64,000 nucleotides of DNA. It comes from Stenotrophomonas indicatrix. GTDB taxonomy: Bacteria > Pseudomonadota > Gammaproteobacteria > Xanthomonadales > Xanthomonadaceae. Where the stretch lies: assembly GCA_041545745.1 (NCBI GenBank), contig CP168152.1:3594001-3658000 (forward strand), in the 5' to 3' direction. Below, one piece after another: positions 56,380 to 64,000 of the stretch. Under the pieces are notes generated by a model. The model did not search any database. It had not been told where the DNA came from and saw only the letters and a program-made list of their open reading frames with translations. Each line of letters opens with the position of its first letter. Positions within the stretch are counted from its first letter, which is position 1. The translations under genes and the position numbers were made by a program.

Positions 56380-56473
56380 GGGGTCGGATCCCTTGCGCAA
56401 TGCGCAGGGGCTCTGCCCCCCGGTTCATGGGATAGGGGTCAGAGCCCTTTTCTTTGAAAAGGGCTCTGACCCC
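56380..56473. repeat. Two GGGGTC palindromes in tandem
   Basis: First copy (56380-56421) is degenerate: GGGGTCGGATCCCTTGCGC-aat-GCGCAGGGGC. Second copy (56435-56473) is perfect: GGGGTCAGAGCCCTTTTC-ttt-GAAAAGGGCTCTGACCCC, 18 base pairs. They lie between the GNAT gene and the symporter gene and may stop transcription from the pump operon. Confidence 0.9.
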
Positions 56474-56481
56474 GCTCGCAT

Positions 56482-57021
56482 TCAGGGCAGCGCGGTCCGT
56501 ACCCGGGCGAAGCGGCGCAGGTCATGCAGGACACCGCGCTTGTAGACGGCGCAGCGCTCCACGCCCTCTTCCTGGAAACCGTTCTTTTCCAGCACCCGGG
56601 CCGAGCCCAGGTTGAAGTCGACCACCGTGGCCTGCAGCCTGAACAGGCCAAGCTCGTCCATCACCCAGGGCGCGAACAGACCGACCACACCGGTCATCAG
56701 GCCCCGCCCCCAATGGGCCTGGCCGAGCCAGTAGCCCAGTTCAGCGGTATGCCCGCGCTCGGCCACGCCCTGCTGGGCGCCCACGCTGCCACAGGCCTGG
56801 CCGTCTATCTCGATGGCCAGGTTCAGCGTGCCGGGGGCCAGTACGCGCCCGCCCAGGAAGGCTTCGCCATCCTCGCGGGTGTACGGATACGGAAAGCGGT
56901 CGCGCAGCCCACGCGAGACGTCCGCGTCGTTGGCGTGATGCAGCAACGACTCCAGGTCATCGCTGCGCCAGGGGCGTAGCAGGAAGCCTTCGCCGTGCAG
57001 AATGCGCGCCGGCTCAGGCAT
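56482..57021 (-). CDS. GNAT N-acetyltransferase (RimJ/RimL type)
   Basis: 179 residues from the ATG at 57021 (MPEPARILHGEGFLLRPWRS), overlapping the RND gene by eight bases; a GTG at 57027 would add two residues. RimL-like elements: LRPWRSDDLESLLHHAND, the CoA-binding loop region AELGYWLGQAHWGRGLMTGV, and a C-terminal TVVDFNLGSARVLEKNGFQE. It acetylates an amine, either a protein N-terminus or a small molecule. Its coupling to an efflux pump suggests it could modify a compound, but this is only inferred. Confidence 0.88.
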   Translation of the reverse strand: MPEPARILHGEGFLLRPWRSDDLESLLHHANDADVSRGLRDRFPYPYTREDGEAFLGGRVLAPGTLNLAIEIDGQACGSVGAQQGVAERGHTAELGYWLGQAHWGRGLMTGVVGLFAPWVMDELGLFRLQATVVDFNLGSARVLEKNGFQEEGVERCAVYKRGVLHDLRRFARVRTALP

Positions 57022-60000
57022 GACCACCCACCGACGGCGAGTCGGCCTCCTGCTTCTCCAGCTCGCGCTTCACTGCCTCTGGCGAGCGGGTATATGGGGC
57101 CAGCCGTGCGTAGAACGCCGGCACCACGAACAGCGACAGGAACGTCGAGAGGGTCACGCCGAAGATGATCACGATGCCGATGGTGCCACGGCTGGCCGAA
57201 CCCGGGCCACCGGCCACCACCAGCGGGATGGCGCCGACCACGGTGGCGATCGAGGTCATCAGGATCGGACGCAGACGCACCATCGCCGATTCGATGATCG
57301 CTTCGCGCACGCTGCGGCCATCGTCACGCAACTGGTTGGCGAACTCGACGATCAGGATGCCGTTCTTGGCCGCCAAGCCTACCAGCATGACGATGCCGAT
57401 CTGGCTGAACAGGTTCACCGTGCCGCCACTCAGCCACAGGCCAACCAGCGCACCGAGCACGCCCAGCGGCACGGTCAGCATGATCGTCAGCGGATGGATG
57501 AAGCTCTCGAACTGTGCGGCCAGCACCAGATACACCACCAGCAGGGCCATGGCGAAGGTCAGCAGCACCGCGCCGCCTGCACTCTGGTACTCGCGCGATT
57601 CGCCCTTCCAGTTCACCTGCGCGTACTGCGGCAGCTCTTCGCGGGTTACCTGTTGCGCCCAGGCGATGGCCTCGCCCAGCGGGTAGCCGGGTGCGAGGCC
57701 GGCGCTGATGGTGATCGAGCGCAGGCGGTTGAAGCGGTTCAAGGTGCCCGCTTCGGCCACTTCGCTCAGCGTGACCAGGTTGGACAACGGCACCAGCTCG
57801 CCGGAGGTCGCACGCACTCGGATCGCGGCGAGGTCGGCCGGGCTGGCGCGGCCATCACGGCCGGCCTGGACCAGCACGTCGTACTCCTCGCCGTTGTCGA
57901 CGAAGGTGGTGACGCGGCGCGAGCCCATCATCGTTTCCAGCGCCGAACCGATTGCGGTGACCGGCACGCCGAGGTCGGCCGCACGCTGGCGGTCGATGTT
58001 CACCCGCATCTGCGGACGGGTTTCCTTGTAGTCCGAGTCCGGACCGACCAGGCCGGGGTTGTCGGCCATGCGCAGCAGGATGCGGTCGCGCCACTGTGCG
58101 ATCTCGGCGTATTCCGGACCACCCAGCACGATCTGGAATGGCTGCCCGCCACTGCGCACCAGGCCACCACCGACCTGGGTACGCACGCGCACGCCACGGA
58201 TGGTGTCCAGTTCCTTCTGCAGTTCGTTGGCCACTTCCGGCGTGCCTTCGCTGCGCTGGCGCCACGGCTGCAGGAACACGCTGACGCGGCCAGTGTGCAT
58301 TTCCTCGCTGGCGCCGAAGCCGCCGGGCACGCGCGGGTTGGCGCGCACGATCGGTTTGTCCGCACCCACATGCGGTGCCAGCAGCGCTTCGACCTGCTGC
58401 ACCTGCTGCACGGTGTAGTCGTAGCCGGCACCCTCCGGGCCGTCGATCATGATCTGGAACGAACCGCGGTCTTCGGCCGGGGCCAGTTCCGAAGGCAGCA
58501 CCTTGATCAGCAGCCAGCTGGCCGCCAATGCAGCGACCATCACCAGCAGATAGATCCACGTGCGATCGACATGATGATCGAGCACACGACCGTAAGCGCC
58601 GGCCAGGCGTTCCAGATTGCGGTTGATGAAACCGTGCAGCCCGCGCGGTGCCTGCCCGGTATGCGGCTTGAGCAGCTTGGAGGCCATCATCGGGGTCAGC
58701 GTCAGGGCGACGAACGCTGACAGCGCGACCGCTGCGGCCAGGGCCACCGCCAGTTCACGGAACAGGCGCCCGGTATTGCCTTCCAGGAAGCCCACAGGCA
58801 GGAACACCGCCACCAGCACGGCGGTGGTGGCGATCACCGCGAACGCCACCTGTGCGGTACCGCGCTTGGACGCCACCAGCGGCGGCTCGCCCAGGTCGAT
58901 GCGGCGCTGCACGTTTTCCACCACCACGATCGCGTCATCCACCACCAGGCCGATGCACAGAACCAGCGCGAGCAGGGTCAGCAGGTTGATGGAGAAGTCG
59001 AACGCGTACAGTGCGATGAACGCTGCCACCAGGCACACCGGCACCGTCACCGCCGGAATCAACGCCGCGCGGAAGCTGCCGAGGAACAGCCAGATCACCG
59101 CCAGCACCAGGATCATCGCCTCCACCAGTGTGGCGTACACACGGTCGACGGCGGCCTCGATGAAGGTGGTGTTGTCGAAGGCAACGAAGATCTGCGTGCC
59201 CTTGGGCAGGGTCAGTGCCACACGCTCGGCCTCGGCGCGCGCGGTGCGCGCTACGTCCAGCGAGTTTGCGGTGGAGGTCTTGACGATGCCCAGGCCGATG
59301 CCGGGCTCGCCGTTGCTGCGGTAGTACGCGCGACGCTCGGCCGAGGCCAGCTCGATCTTCGCCACATCGCCCATGCGCACCACGTAGCCATCACTGCCCT
59401 TGCCCAGCGGGATGGTCGCGAAGTCTTCGGGCTTGATGTAGTTGCGCTCCACGCGCAGGGTGAAATCGCGGTCGGTGGACTCGATGCGGCCGGCCGGCAG
59501 TTCCACGTTCTCGTTGCGCAGCGCGGTCTCTATATCGCCGGTGGTCAGGCCACGTGCGGCCAGCTGGTCACGGTCCAGCCAGATGCGCATCGCATAGCGC
59601 TGGCGGCCACCGATGCGGACCTGGGCCACGCCATCGAGGCTGGAAAAGCGGTCGACCACGTAGCGGTCGGCGTAGTCGCTCAGTTCCAGCGTGTCCATGG
59701 TCGAGGAGACCATGTTGAACCAGATGATCGGATCGGCATCGCTCTCGACCTTGGCGATCTCCGGTGGCCGCGCCTCTTCGGGCATGCGGTCGGCCACGCG
59801 GCTGACCGCGTCGCGCACGTCGTTGGCCGCCGCTTCAATATCGCGGTTGGACGTGAATTCGATGCTGACCTGCGAGCGGCCGTTGGTGCTGCGCGCGTTG
59901 ATCGTATCGATACCTTCGATACCGGCCAGTGCGTCTTCCAGCACCTGGGTGATCCGGCTCTCGATCACCGCTGCGGAAGCACCGGTGTAGTCCACCGACA

Positions 60001-60139
60001 CCGAGACGATCGGCGGGTCGATGGCCGGCAGTTCGCGCAGGGTCAAGCGGGTGAAGGACATCACACCCAGCACCAGCAACAGCAGGCTCATCACCACGGC
60101 GAACACCGGCCGCTGGATGGAGATGTCAGACAGCTTCAT
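57014..60139 (-). CDS. RND efflux transporter, HAE1 family
   Basis: 1041 residues, 12 membrane helices with two large periplasmic loops. N-terminus MKLSDISIQRPVFAVVMSLL, and VSVDYTGASAAVIESRITQV in the porter domain. The proton-relay pair is in helix 4 (GLVVDDAIVVVEN), with GTAQVAFAVIATTAVLVAVF following. The C-terminal half repeats the pattern (LVGLAAKNGILIVEFANQLR). It drives drug or solvent efflux with the adaptor encoded just upstream (four-base overlap). No outer membrane channel gene is adjacent, so it probably borrows a TolC. It could be one of the two-gene Sme pumps (for example SmeMN), but I cannot confirm which. Confidence 0.94.
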   Translation of the reverse strand: MKLSDISIQRPVFAVVMSLLLLVLGVMSFTRLTLRELPAIDPPIVSVSVDYTGASAAVIESRITQVLEDALAGIEGIDTINARSTNGRSQVSIEFTSNRDIEAAANDVRDAVSRVADRMPEEARPPEIAKVESDADPIIWFNMVSSTMDTLELSDYADRYVVDRFSSLDGVAQVRIGGRQRYAMRIWLDRDQLAARGLTTGDIETALRNENVELPAGRIESTDRDFTLRVERNYIKPEDFATIPLGKGSDGYVVRMGDVAKIELASAERRAYYRSNGEPGIGLGIVKTSTANSLDVARTARAEAERVALTLPKGTQIFVAFDNTTFIEAAVDRVYATLVEAMILVLAVIWLFLGSFRAALIPAVTVPVCLVAAFIALYAFDFSINLLTLLALVLCIGLVVDDAIVVVENVQRRIDLGEPPLVASKRGTAQVAFAVIATTAVLVAVFLPVGFLEGNTGRLFRELAVALAAAVALSAFVALTLTPMMASKLLKPHTGQAPRGLHGFINRNLERLAGAYGRVLDHHVDRTWIYLLVMVAALAASWLLIKVLPSELAPAEDRGSFQIMIDGPEGAGYDYTVQQVQQVEALLAPHVGADKPIVRANPRVPGGFGASEEMHTGRVSVFLQPWRQRSEGTPEVANELQKELDTIRGVRVRTQVGGGLVRSGGQPFQIVLGGPEYAEIAQWRDRILLRMADNPGLVGPDSDYKETRPQMRVNIDRQRAADLGVPVTAIGSALETMMGSRRVTTFVDNGEEYDVLVQAGRDGRASPADLAAIRVRATSGELVPLSNLVTLSEVAEAGTLNRFNRLRSITISAGLAPGYPLGEAIAWAQQVTREELPQYAQVNWKGESREYQSAGGAVLLTFAMALLVVYLVLAAQFESFIHPLTIMLTVPLGVLGALVGLWLSGGTVNLFSQIGIVMLVGLAAKNGILIVEFANQLRDDGRSVREAIIESAMVRLRPILMTSIATVVGAIPLVVAGGPGSASRGTIGIVIIFGVTLSTFLSLFVVPAFYARLAPYTRSPEAVKRELEKQEADSPSVGGHA

Positions 60140-61242
60140 CCGCCGTGACCCCCGGCAGCGGCCGGTGCTTCAACCGTCGGCGGCTGCGCGCCACTGGCGG
60201 GCGCGGCGTCGGTGGCCGCCACCTTCAGGCCTGCACGCAGCTTGCCGGTGCCGTCCACCACGATGCGCTGGCCTGCCTGCAGGCCCTGCTTGATCTCGAC
60301 CACGCCAGCGCGGCGTGCGCCGGTGACCACGTCCACGCGTTCGACGGTGTCATCGGCCTTGATGCGGTACATGAAACTATCGCGACCGACCTGTACCACG
60401 GCGATTTCCGGCACCACCAGTGCGGGTCGATCGGGATGGAACAGGCGCACGTCGAGCAGCATGCCCGGACGCAGCGCGTGGTCGCCGTTGGCAAAGTCGG
60501 CACGCACGGTCACCGCACGGGTGGCCGGATCAATGCGTGCATCAATGGTGCTGACCTCGCCCTCGAAGGTGCGGCCCGGCCAGGCCACACTGGTGGCCTG
60601 CACCTTGTCGCCGGTGGTCAGCGACGCCAGTTCCACTTCCGGCACCTGGAAATCGACGTGCATGCGCTCGACGTCGTCGAGGGTGGCGATCACCGTGGTC
60701 GGCGTAAGCAGCGTGCCCGGGCTGATCTGGCGGATGCCGAGGACGCCGGCGAAAGGCGCGCGCACACGACGATCACCGATGTCCGACTGCATCTGCGCGA
60801 CGCGTGCTTCGGCGGCGTCGCGGATCGACTTCTGCGTGTCCAGGGTCGCACTGGACACCAACCGCTGTGCCGCCAGTTCGCGCTGGCGCTTGTACAACTG
60901 GTCGGCTTCGCGGAAGGTCGCCTGCGCCTGCACCAATGCGGCTTCCTGGGCCTGACCGCGCAGGGTCACCAGCGGCGCGCCGGCGGCGACCTGTTGGCCA
61001 CTTTCGAAATGCACGCGCTCAACGATCTCGCTCACCTTGGCGGTCACGCTGATCGACTCGCGCGCCTTGGCCGTACCCAGCGCCTGCAGCGTGTCGCTCC
61101 ACTGCATCGCCTGCACGACCTGCGCGGTGACCGGCACGGCTTCGCCCTGCCGACGCGCGGCGGCCTCCTGTTTGCCTGCGCACCCGGCCAGCACGGCCAG
61201 GCTGAGGCCAAGGGCCAGGGTCGAAGCGATACGAGCCAACAT
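60136..61242 (-). CDS. RND periplasmic adaptor lipoprotein (membrane fusion protein)
   Basis: 368 residues from the ATG at 61242 (MLARIASTLALGLSLAVLAG), a lipoprotein signal with Cys at about 21. Barrel-sandwich halves are ISVTAKVSEIVERVHFESGQ and RRVRAPFAGVLGIRQISPGT, separated by an alpha-hairpin (QAQATFREADQLYKRQRELA). Beta-barrel and membrane-proximal domains follow (TIDARIDPATRAVTVRADF, VEIKQGLQAGQRIVVDGTGK). It links the RND pump to an outer membrane channel. It is the first gene of the adaptor-pump-GNAT operon. Confidence 0.93.
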   Translation of the reverse strand: MLARIASTLALGLSLAVLAGCAGKQEAAARRQGEAVPVTAQVVQAMQWSDTLQALGTAKARESISVTAKVSEIVERVHFESGQQVAAGAPLVTLRGQAQEAALVQAQATFREADQLYKRQRELAAQRLVSSATLDTQKSIRDAAEARVAQMQSDIGDRRVRAPFAGVLGIRQISPGTLLTPTTVIATLDDVERMHVDFQVPEVELASLTTGDKVQATSVAWPGRTFEGEVSTIDARIDPATRAVTVRADFANGDHALRPGMLLDVRLFHPDRPALVVPEIAVVQVGRDSFMYRIKADDTVERVDVVTGARRAGVVEIKQGLQAGQRIVVDGTGKLRAGLKVAATDAAPASGAQPPTVEAPAAAGGHGG

Positions 61243-61560
61243 GAAGCGTCCTGAGTGGTGCACGGCCGCCGAGTGTAGGCAAGACCCCGCAAAAGCGGTA
61301 TGTGCCAAGCGTTTACCGGCGTGGAACGGGTGCTGCGATAGCGCCGTGTGCCCATTCCATGCAAGGGTCCGCAGCACGGTGTCGGTGTATGTCGGGATGT
61401 ATCCCGGCACGCCATGAGCGGCGACGCCGTCGTAGAGTCGGGAGGCCCGGCCGAGGGCGCCGGGCGGGGTCGGAACCTGGCGGGGATCCGACCCCGTTTT
61501 CTTTGGACACAGGTCTTCTTTTGCCCGGCGCATGGGTAGCGCCGGGCCATGCCGGGCGGA
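61243..61560. repeat. 318-base intergenic region with a GGGGTC element and GTAG REP
   Basis: No gene seen. 61466-61495 holds a shortened GGGGTCGGAACC...GGGATCCGACCCC element of the nine-copy family. 61536-61559 holds a GTAG-headed REP (GCGCCGGGC-cat-GCCGGGCG) immediately before the receptor stop. I saw no clear operator or promoter for the adaptor gene by eye. Confidence 0.7.
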
Positions 61561-63624
61561 TCAATACCGGTAGTTCACCTTCATCCACAGGCTGCGGCCG
61601 GGCTCGTTGATGCGCACCGGATCGGCCGGGAAGCCGAAATCGGCGCTGCCGGCCAGATTCAGGTGCTCGCTGTAGGCACGGTCGAACAGGTTGTCGACAC
61701 CGGCGCTGAGCTGCAGCTGCGAACTGAAACGATAGGCCGCATTGAGCGCCAGCGTGGCAAAGCCACTGCTCGGCCCGAGGTCCTGCGCCACCACGTTGCC
61801 CTGCCCGTCCGCGACCCGATGCTGATGGGTGGCCGCGCGCACCAACCCGCCGGCACTCCAGCGCTGGCCTTCCCAGTCAGCGCTCAGGCGCGCTTCCAGC
61901 GGCGGCATCTGCGGCAACGGGCGATGCTGGTCGCGGTTCTCGCCCCAGGCATAGGCCAGGGTGCCACCCAGCTTCCACTGCTCGTCCAACTGCAGCTGCA
62001 CACCGGCCTCGGCACCGGCGATGCGTGCCTGCACGTTGTCGGCCTGGCTCATGCCCATCATGCCGCTGCCGCGATAGGTGAACAGGATGTAGTCCTGGAT
62101 CTGCCCCGCATAGGCGGAGATCCAGGCCTGCACGCGCGGGCCTTTGTATTGCAGGCCGACGTCGAGTTGGGTGGTGCGTTCGGGCTGGATGCCAGCGAAC
62201 GCGTTCACCGCACCTGCCGGCCCCTGATCGGGAGAGAACAGTTCCCAGTAGTCGGGCATGCGCTGGCTGTGGCCAAGGCCGGCATACCAGGTCAGGCCGT
62301 CGGCGAGATCCTGTTCGTAGCGCAGGAACCCACTGCCCAGCCATTCCCTGCGGCGCTGGCCGGCGGTGGGATTGGGCATGGCCATCATCATGCCGCCGAT
62401 GTCGGCGCGCTCATCGCGCACGCTGGCGCGATCGACACGCAGGCCGCCGATCCAGCGCTGGTCGGTGTCTGCGCCGAGGGTCAGTTCAGTGAACGCACCG
62501 TAGCGGCGGAAGTTGGCGTCGGTGTTCCAGTCCGCCTGTCTGTAGGTGTCGCGGCCCATGCCCATGCGGCCGCGATGTCGGCTGTCCTCGCCGTCGACGC
62601 CGGCCACCAGCTGCACGTCCTGCCAGCGCCATTCGGCGCTGATGCGGCCACCCTGCGTGCGGCGATCCACGTTCGACGCCATCGGCATCGGCATCATGCT
62701 GTGCGGGTTCGGTTCGCGCAGCGTGTAGTTGTCCATCACGTGGTCGGCTTCGTTGTAGTACACGTTGGCCTGCAGCGTGTGCCACGCCCCGGGCAGGTTG
62801 CGCTTCTCGAAGCGTGCGGCGTAGCTGGTGCGCTCGAACGCGGCACCGTCCATGCCGCGCCCGGCGTAGCGTGCGATCGCATCGCCGGCACCGGCGGACA
62901 CTTCAAGCAGGGTATCGGCATCTGGCGTCCAGCCAACGGCTACGTCGCCATTCCACTTGCGCCATTTCGACGGAACCACATCACCATTGCCGTCCTTGTA
63001 GTCATCGGCTTCGGAGCGATTGCCGCTGGCACGCACATAGCCCGTCGGATTGCCCAGAGTGAGGTCCAACACCTGGTCGTTGCGGTTGCGCGAACCAACC
63101 AGCGTGCTGGCATCGGCACGCAGCCCCGGCTCGTCGAAACGCGGGGTATCACGCTCAAAACGCACGGTGCCCGCAGACGCACCCGCGCCCCAGCGCACGC
63201 TCTGCGGGCCCTTGATGATGGTCAGCCGGTCAAAGCTCTCCGGCGAGATGTAGGACAACGGGTTGTCCATGCGCGAGGGACACGCACCCATCAGATTGCC
63301 ATCGTTGCTGAGGATGTTCAGCCGCGAACCGAACATGCCACGCAGCACCGGGTCGCCGTTGGTGCCGCCGTTGCGGATGGCGGAAAAGCCGGGAACGGTC
63401 TTCAGGTAATCGGCGCCATCGCTGGCCGGCACCGGCTGCCGCGGCAGGCGTGGATCGGTCACCCAGAGCAAGGGTGAGGACGGTGCGGCGGCGGTGACCA
63501 CCAGCGTATCCAGCGTCCGCGCTTCTTCAGCGGGCGCGGCATGGGCGAAGGGCGCGGTCAAGGCAACGCCAAGGGCAAACGGCAGGCGCGCACGGGCGCC
63601 CGCACCGGGGAAAGTCATCTTCAT
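61561..63624 (-). CDS. TonB-dependent copper receptor (OprC/NosA-like)
   Basis: 687 residues from the ATG at 63624 (MKMTFPGAGARARL), with GGAG upstream and a signal peptide ending HAA. Plug domain: RTLDTLVVTAAAPSSPLL, NGGTNGDPVLRGMFGSRLNI, GACPSRMDNPLSYISPESFD, TIIKGPQSVRWGAGASAGTV. The G-ACPSRMD segment is characteristic of OprC-type copper receptors as I remember them. Met-rich loops (HSMMPMPMAS, GGMMMAMPN, GSGMMGMSQ) suit copper binding. The C-terminus ends LWMKVNYRY. A DUF2946 gene with His- and Met-rich sequence precedes it, which supports a copper role. Confidence 0.9.
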   Translation of the reverse strand: MKMTFPGAGARARLPFALGVALTAPFAHAAPAEEARTLDTLVVTAAAPSSPLLWVTDPRLPRQPVPASDGADYLKTVPGFSAIRNGGTNGDPVLRGMFGSRLNILSNDGNLMGACPSRMDNPLSYISPESFDRLTIIKGPQSVRWGAGASAGTVRFERDTPRFDEPGLRADASTLVGSRNRNDQVLDLTLGNPTGYVRASGNRSEADDYKDGNGDVVPSKWRKWNGDVAVGWTPDADTLLEVSAGAGDAIARYAGRGMDGAAFERTSYAARFEKRNLPGAWHTLQANVYYNEADHVMDNYTLREPNPHSMMPMPMASNVDRRTQGGRISAEWRWQDVQLVAGVDGEDSRHRGRMGMGRDTYRQADWNTDANFRRYGAFTELTLGADTDQRWIGGLRVDRASVRDERADIGGMMMAMPNPTAGQRRREWLGSGFLRYEQDLADGLTWYAGLGHSQRMPDYWELFSPDQGPAGAVNAFAGIQPERTTQLDVGLQYKGPRVQAWISAYAGQIQDYILFTYRGSGMMGMSQADNVQARIAGAEAGVQLQLDEQWKLGGTLAYAWGENRDQHRPLPQMPPLEARLSADWEGQRWSAGGLVRAATHQHRVADGQGNVVAQDLGPSSGFATLALNAAYRFSSQLQLSAGVDNLFDRAYSEHLNLAGSADFGFPADPVRINEPGRSLWMKVNYRY

Positions 63625-63696
63625 GGAAACAGCTCCAAGGTACGCACGCGCGCACGACACCCTTGCAGGCATCGTGCGACGGATTCGATAGGGAAA

Positions 63697-64000
63697 TCAG
63701 CGGACGGTGGAGATCAACGGCGGGCCACGCGCGGCGTGTGCCGGCCAGTGCAGCAGCGGCAGGCGCAGCTGTGACCATGGGAACACCAGCTTCGGCCGCC
63801 ACAGCAGGGGCAGCAGCAGCACCAGCACTGCCAGCCACGGCAGCAGGCGCATGGCCAGCACGCAGTACTCGCAGGCCTCGCCATGCATGGCGTGCGGATC
63901 AGCGGGCGGGGTCGGATCCCTTTGCCCCGGCAAAGAGCTCTGACCCTCAGCCATATCGCCGTGATGCATATGAGCATGGTCCATGCCGCCATGCATTGTG
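63697..64000 (-). CDS. DUF2946 family protein, 5' end outside window
   Basis: At least 101 codons, open to the right edge; an internal ATG at 63996 exists but the true start may be outside. The visible part begins His/Met-rich (MHGGMDHAHMHHGDM), then GEACEYCVLAMRLLPWLAVL with a CxxC pair entering a membrane helix, and ends HAARGPPLISTVR. The cysteine pair plus ARGPP ending matches my memory of DUF2946 proteins, often found beside copper receptors. A GGGGTC palindrome lies in frame within it, encoding SLPGQRDPTPP. Stop is 73 bases before the receptor start, so co-transcription is likely. Confidence 0.8.
   Translation of the reverse strand, partial: TMHGGMDHAHMHHGDMAEGQSSLPGQRDPTPPADPHAMHGEACEYCVLAMRLLPWLAVLVLLLPLLWRPKLVFPWSQLRLPLLHWPAHAARGPPLISTVR
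63908..63946. repeat. GGGGTC palindrome inside the DUF2946 coding region
   Basis: GGGGTCGGATCCCTTTGCC, then a short loop, then GGCAAAGAGCTCTGACCC. The inner arms TTTGCC / GGCAAA pair; the outer arms carry the usual mismatches. Unlike the other eight copies it is within an open frame and is translated. Confidence 0.82.

Overview
The window looks like chromosomal DNA of a Xanthomonadaceae gamma-proteobacterium, most likely Stenotrophomonas (S. maltophilia complex). This is inferred from the high GC content, the gene content (type IV pilus pilSR-B-A-C-D-coaE, sucCD, nadE, an RND pump, a copper TonB receptor) and many small GTAG-type palindromic repeats. No taxonomic search was run.

Layout. 1-3.0 kb: 5'-complete but 3'-truncated poxB-type pyruvate dehydrogenase, then a secreted SH3-like protein and a DUF3574 lipoprotein. 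3.2-5.6 kb: TonB-dependent receptor. 5.8-9.8 kb: trehalose operon otsB / GH15 hydrolase / otsA. 9.8-13 kb: DCC-family protein, pgeF and rluD facing bamD. 13-18.3 kb: secreted alpha/beta hydrolase, nadE, sucD-sucC. 18.7-36.6 kb: type IV pilus region. pilS-pilR, a REP array and pilB come first. Next is a lower-GC block of glycan genes (three GT4 and one GT2 glycosyltransferase, a flippase, an FkbM methyltransferase). A second pilin, a large GT-C-like membrane protein and pilA follow, the last with a clear RpoN promoter. pilC, pilD and coaE close the region. 36.7-40.7 kb: a small hypothetical gene behind a long structured leader, then an operon of two paralogous secreted proteins plus a response regulator and histidine kinase. 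41-45.3 kb: rimK, a small protein, an orphan PoNi-type immunity gene, tRNA-Gly(CCC), and an EstA-type esterase autotransporter. 45.5-49.2 kb: thiS, thiG, trmB, SLC13 permease. 49.5-56.3 kb: Rieske protein, a small membrane protein, FAH-family enzyme, mscL, a secreted protein, M28 peptidase, SpoU methyltransferase, AGCS alanine symporter. 56.5-61.2 kb: RND pump with adaptor and a GNAT gene. 61.5-64 kb: copper TonB receptor and a truncated DUF2946 gene.

The most interesting region is 24-33 kb. Genes able to build, modify and flip a lipid-linked glycan sit directly beside two pilin genes and a TMTC/PMT-like membrane glycosyltransferase. This suggests a pilin (or surface) glycosylation system. 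Two other candidates are the leader at 37.1-37.6 kb, which has long-range complementarity to the ribosome binding site of the gene it precedes and resembles the phage C4 antisense layout, and the paralogue pair co-transcribed with a two-component system. Nine copies of a palindrome whose outer arms are fixed and inner arms co-vary are scattered between genes, and one lies inside a reading frame.
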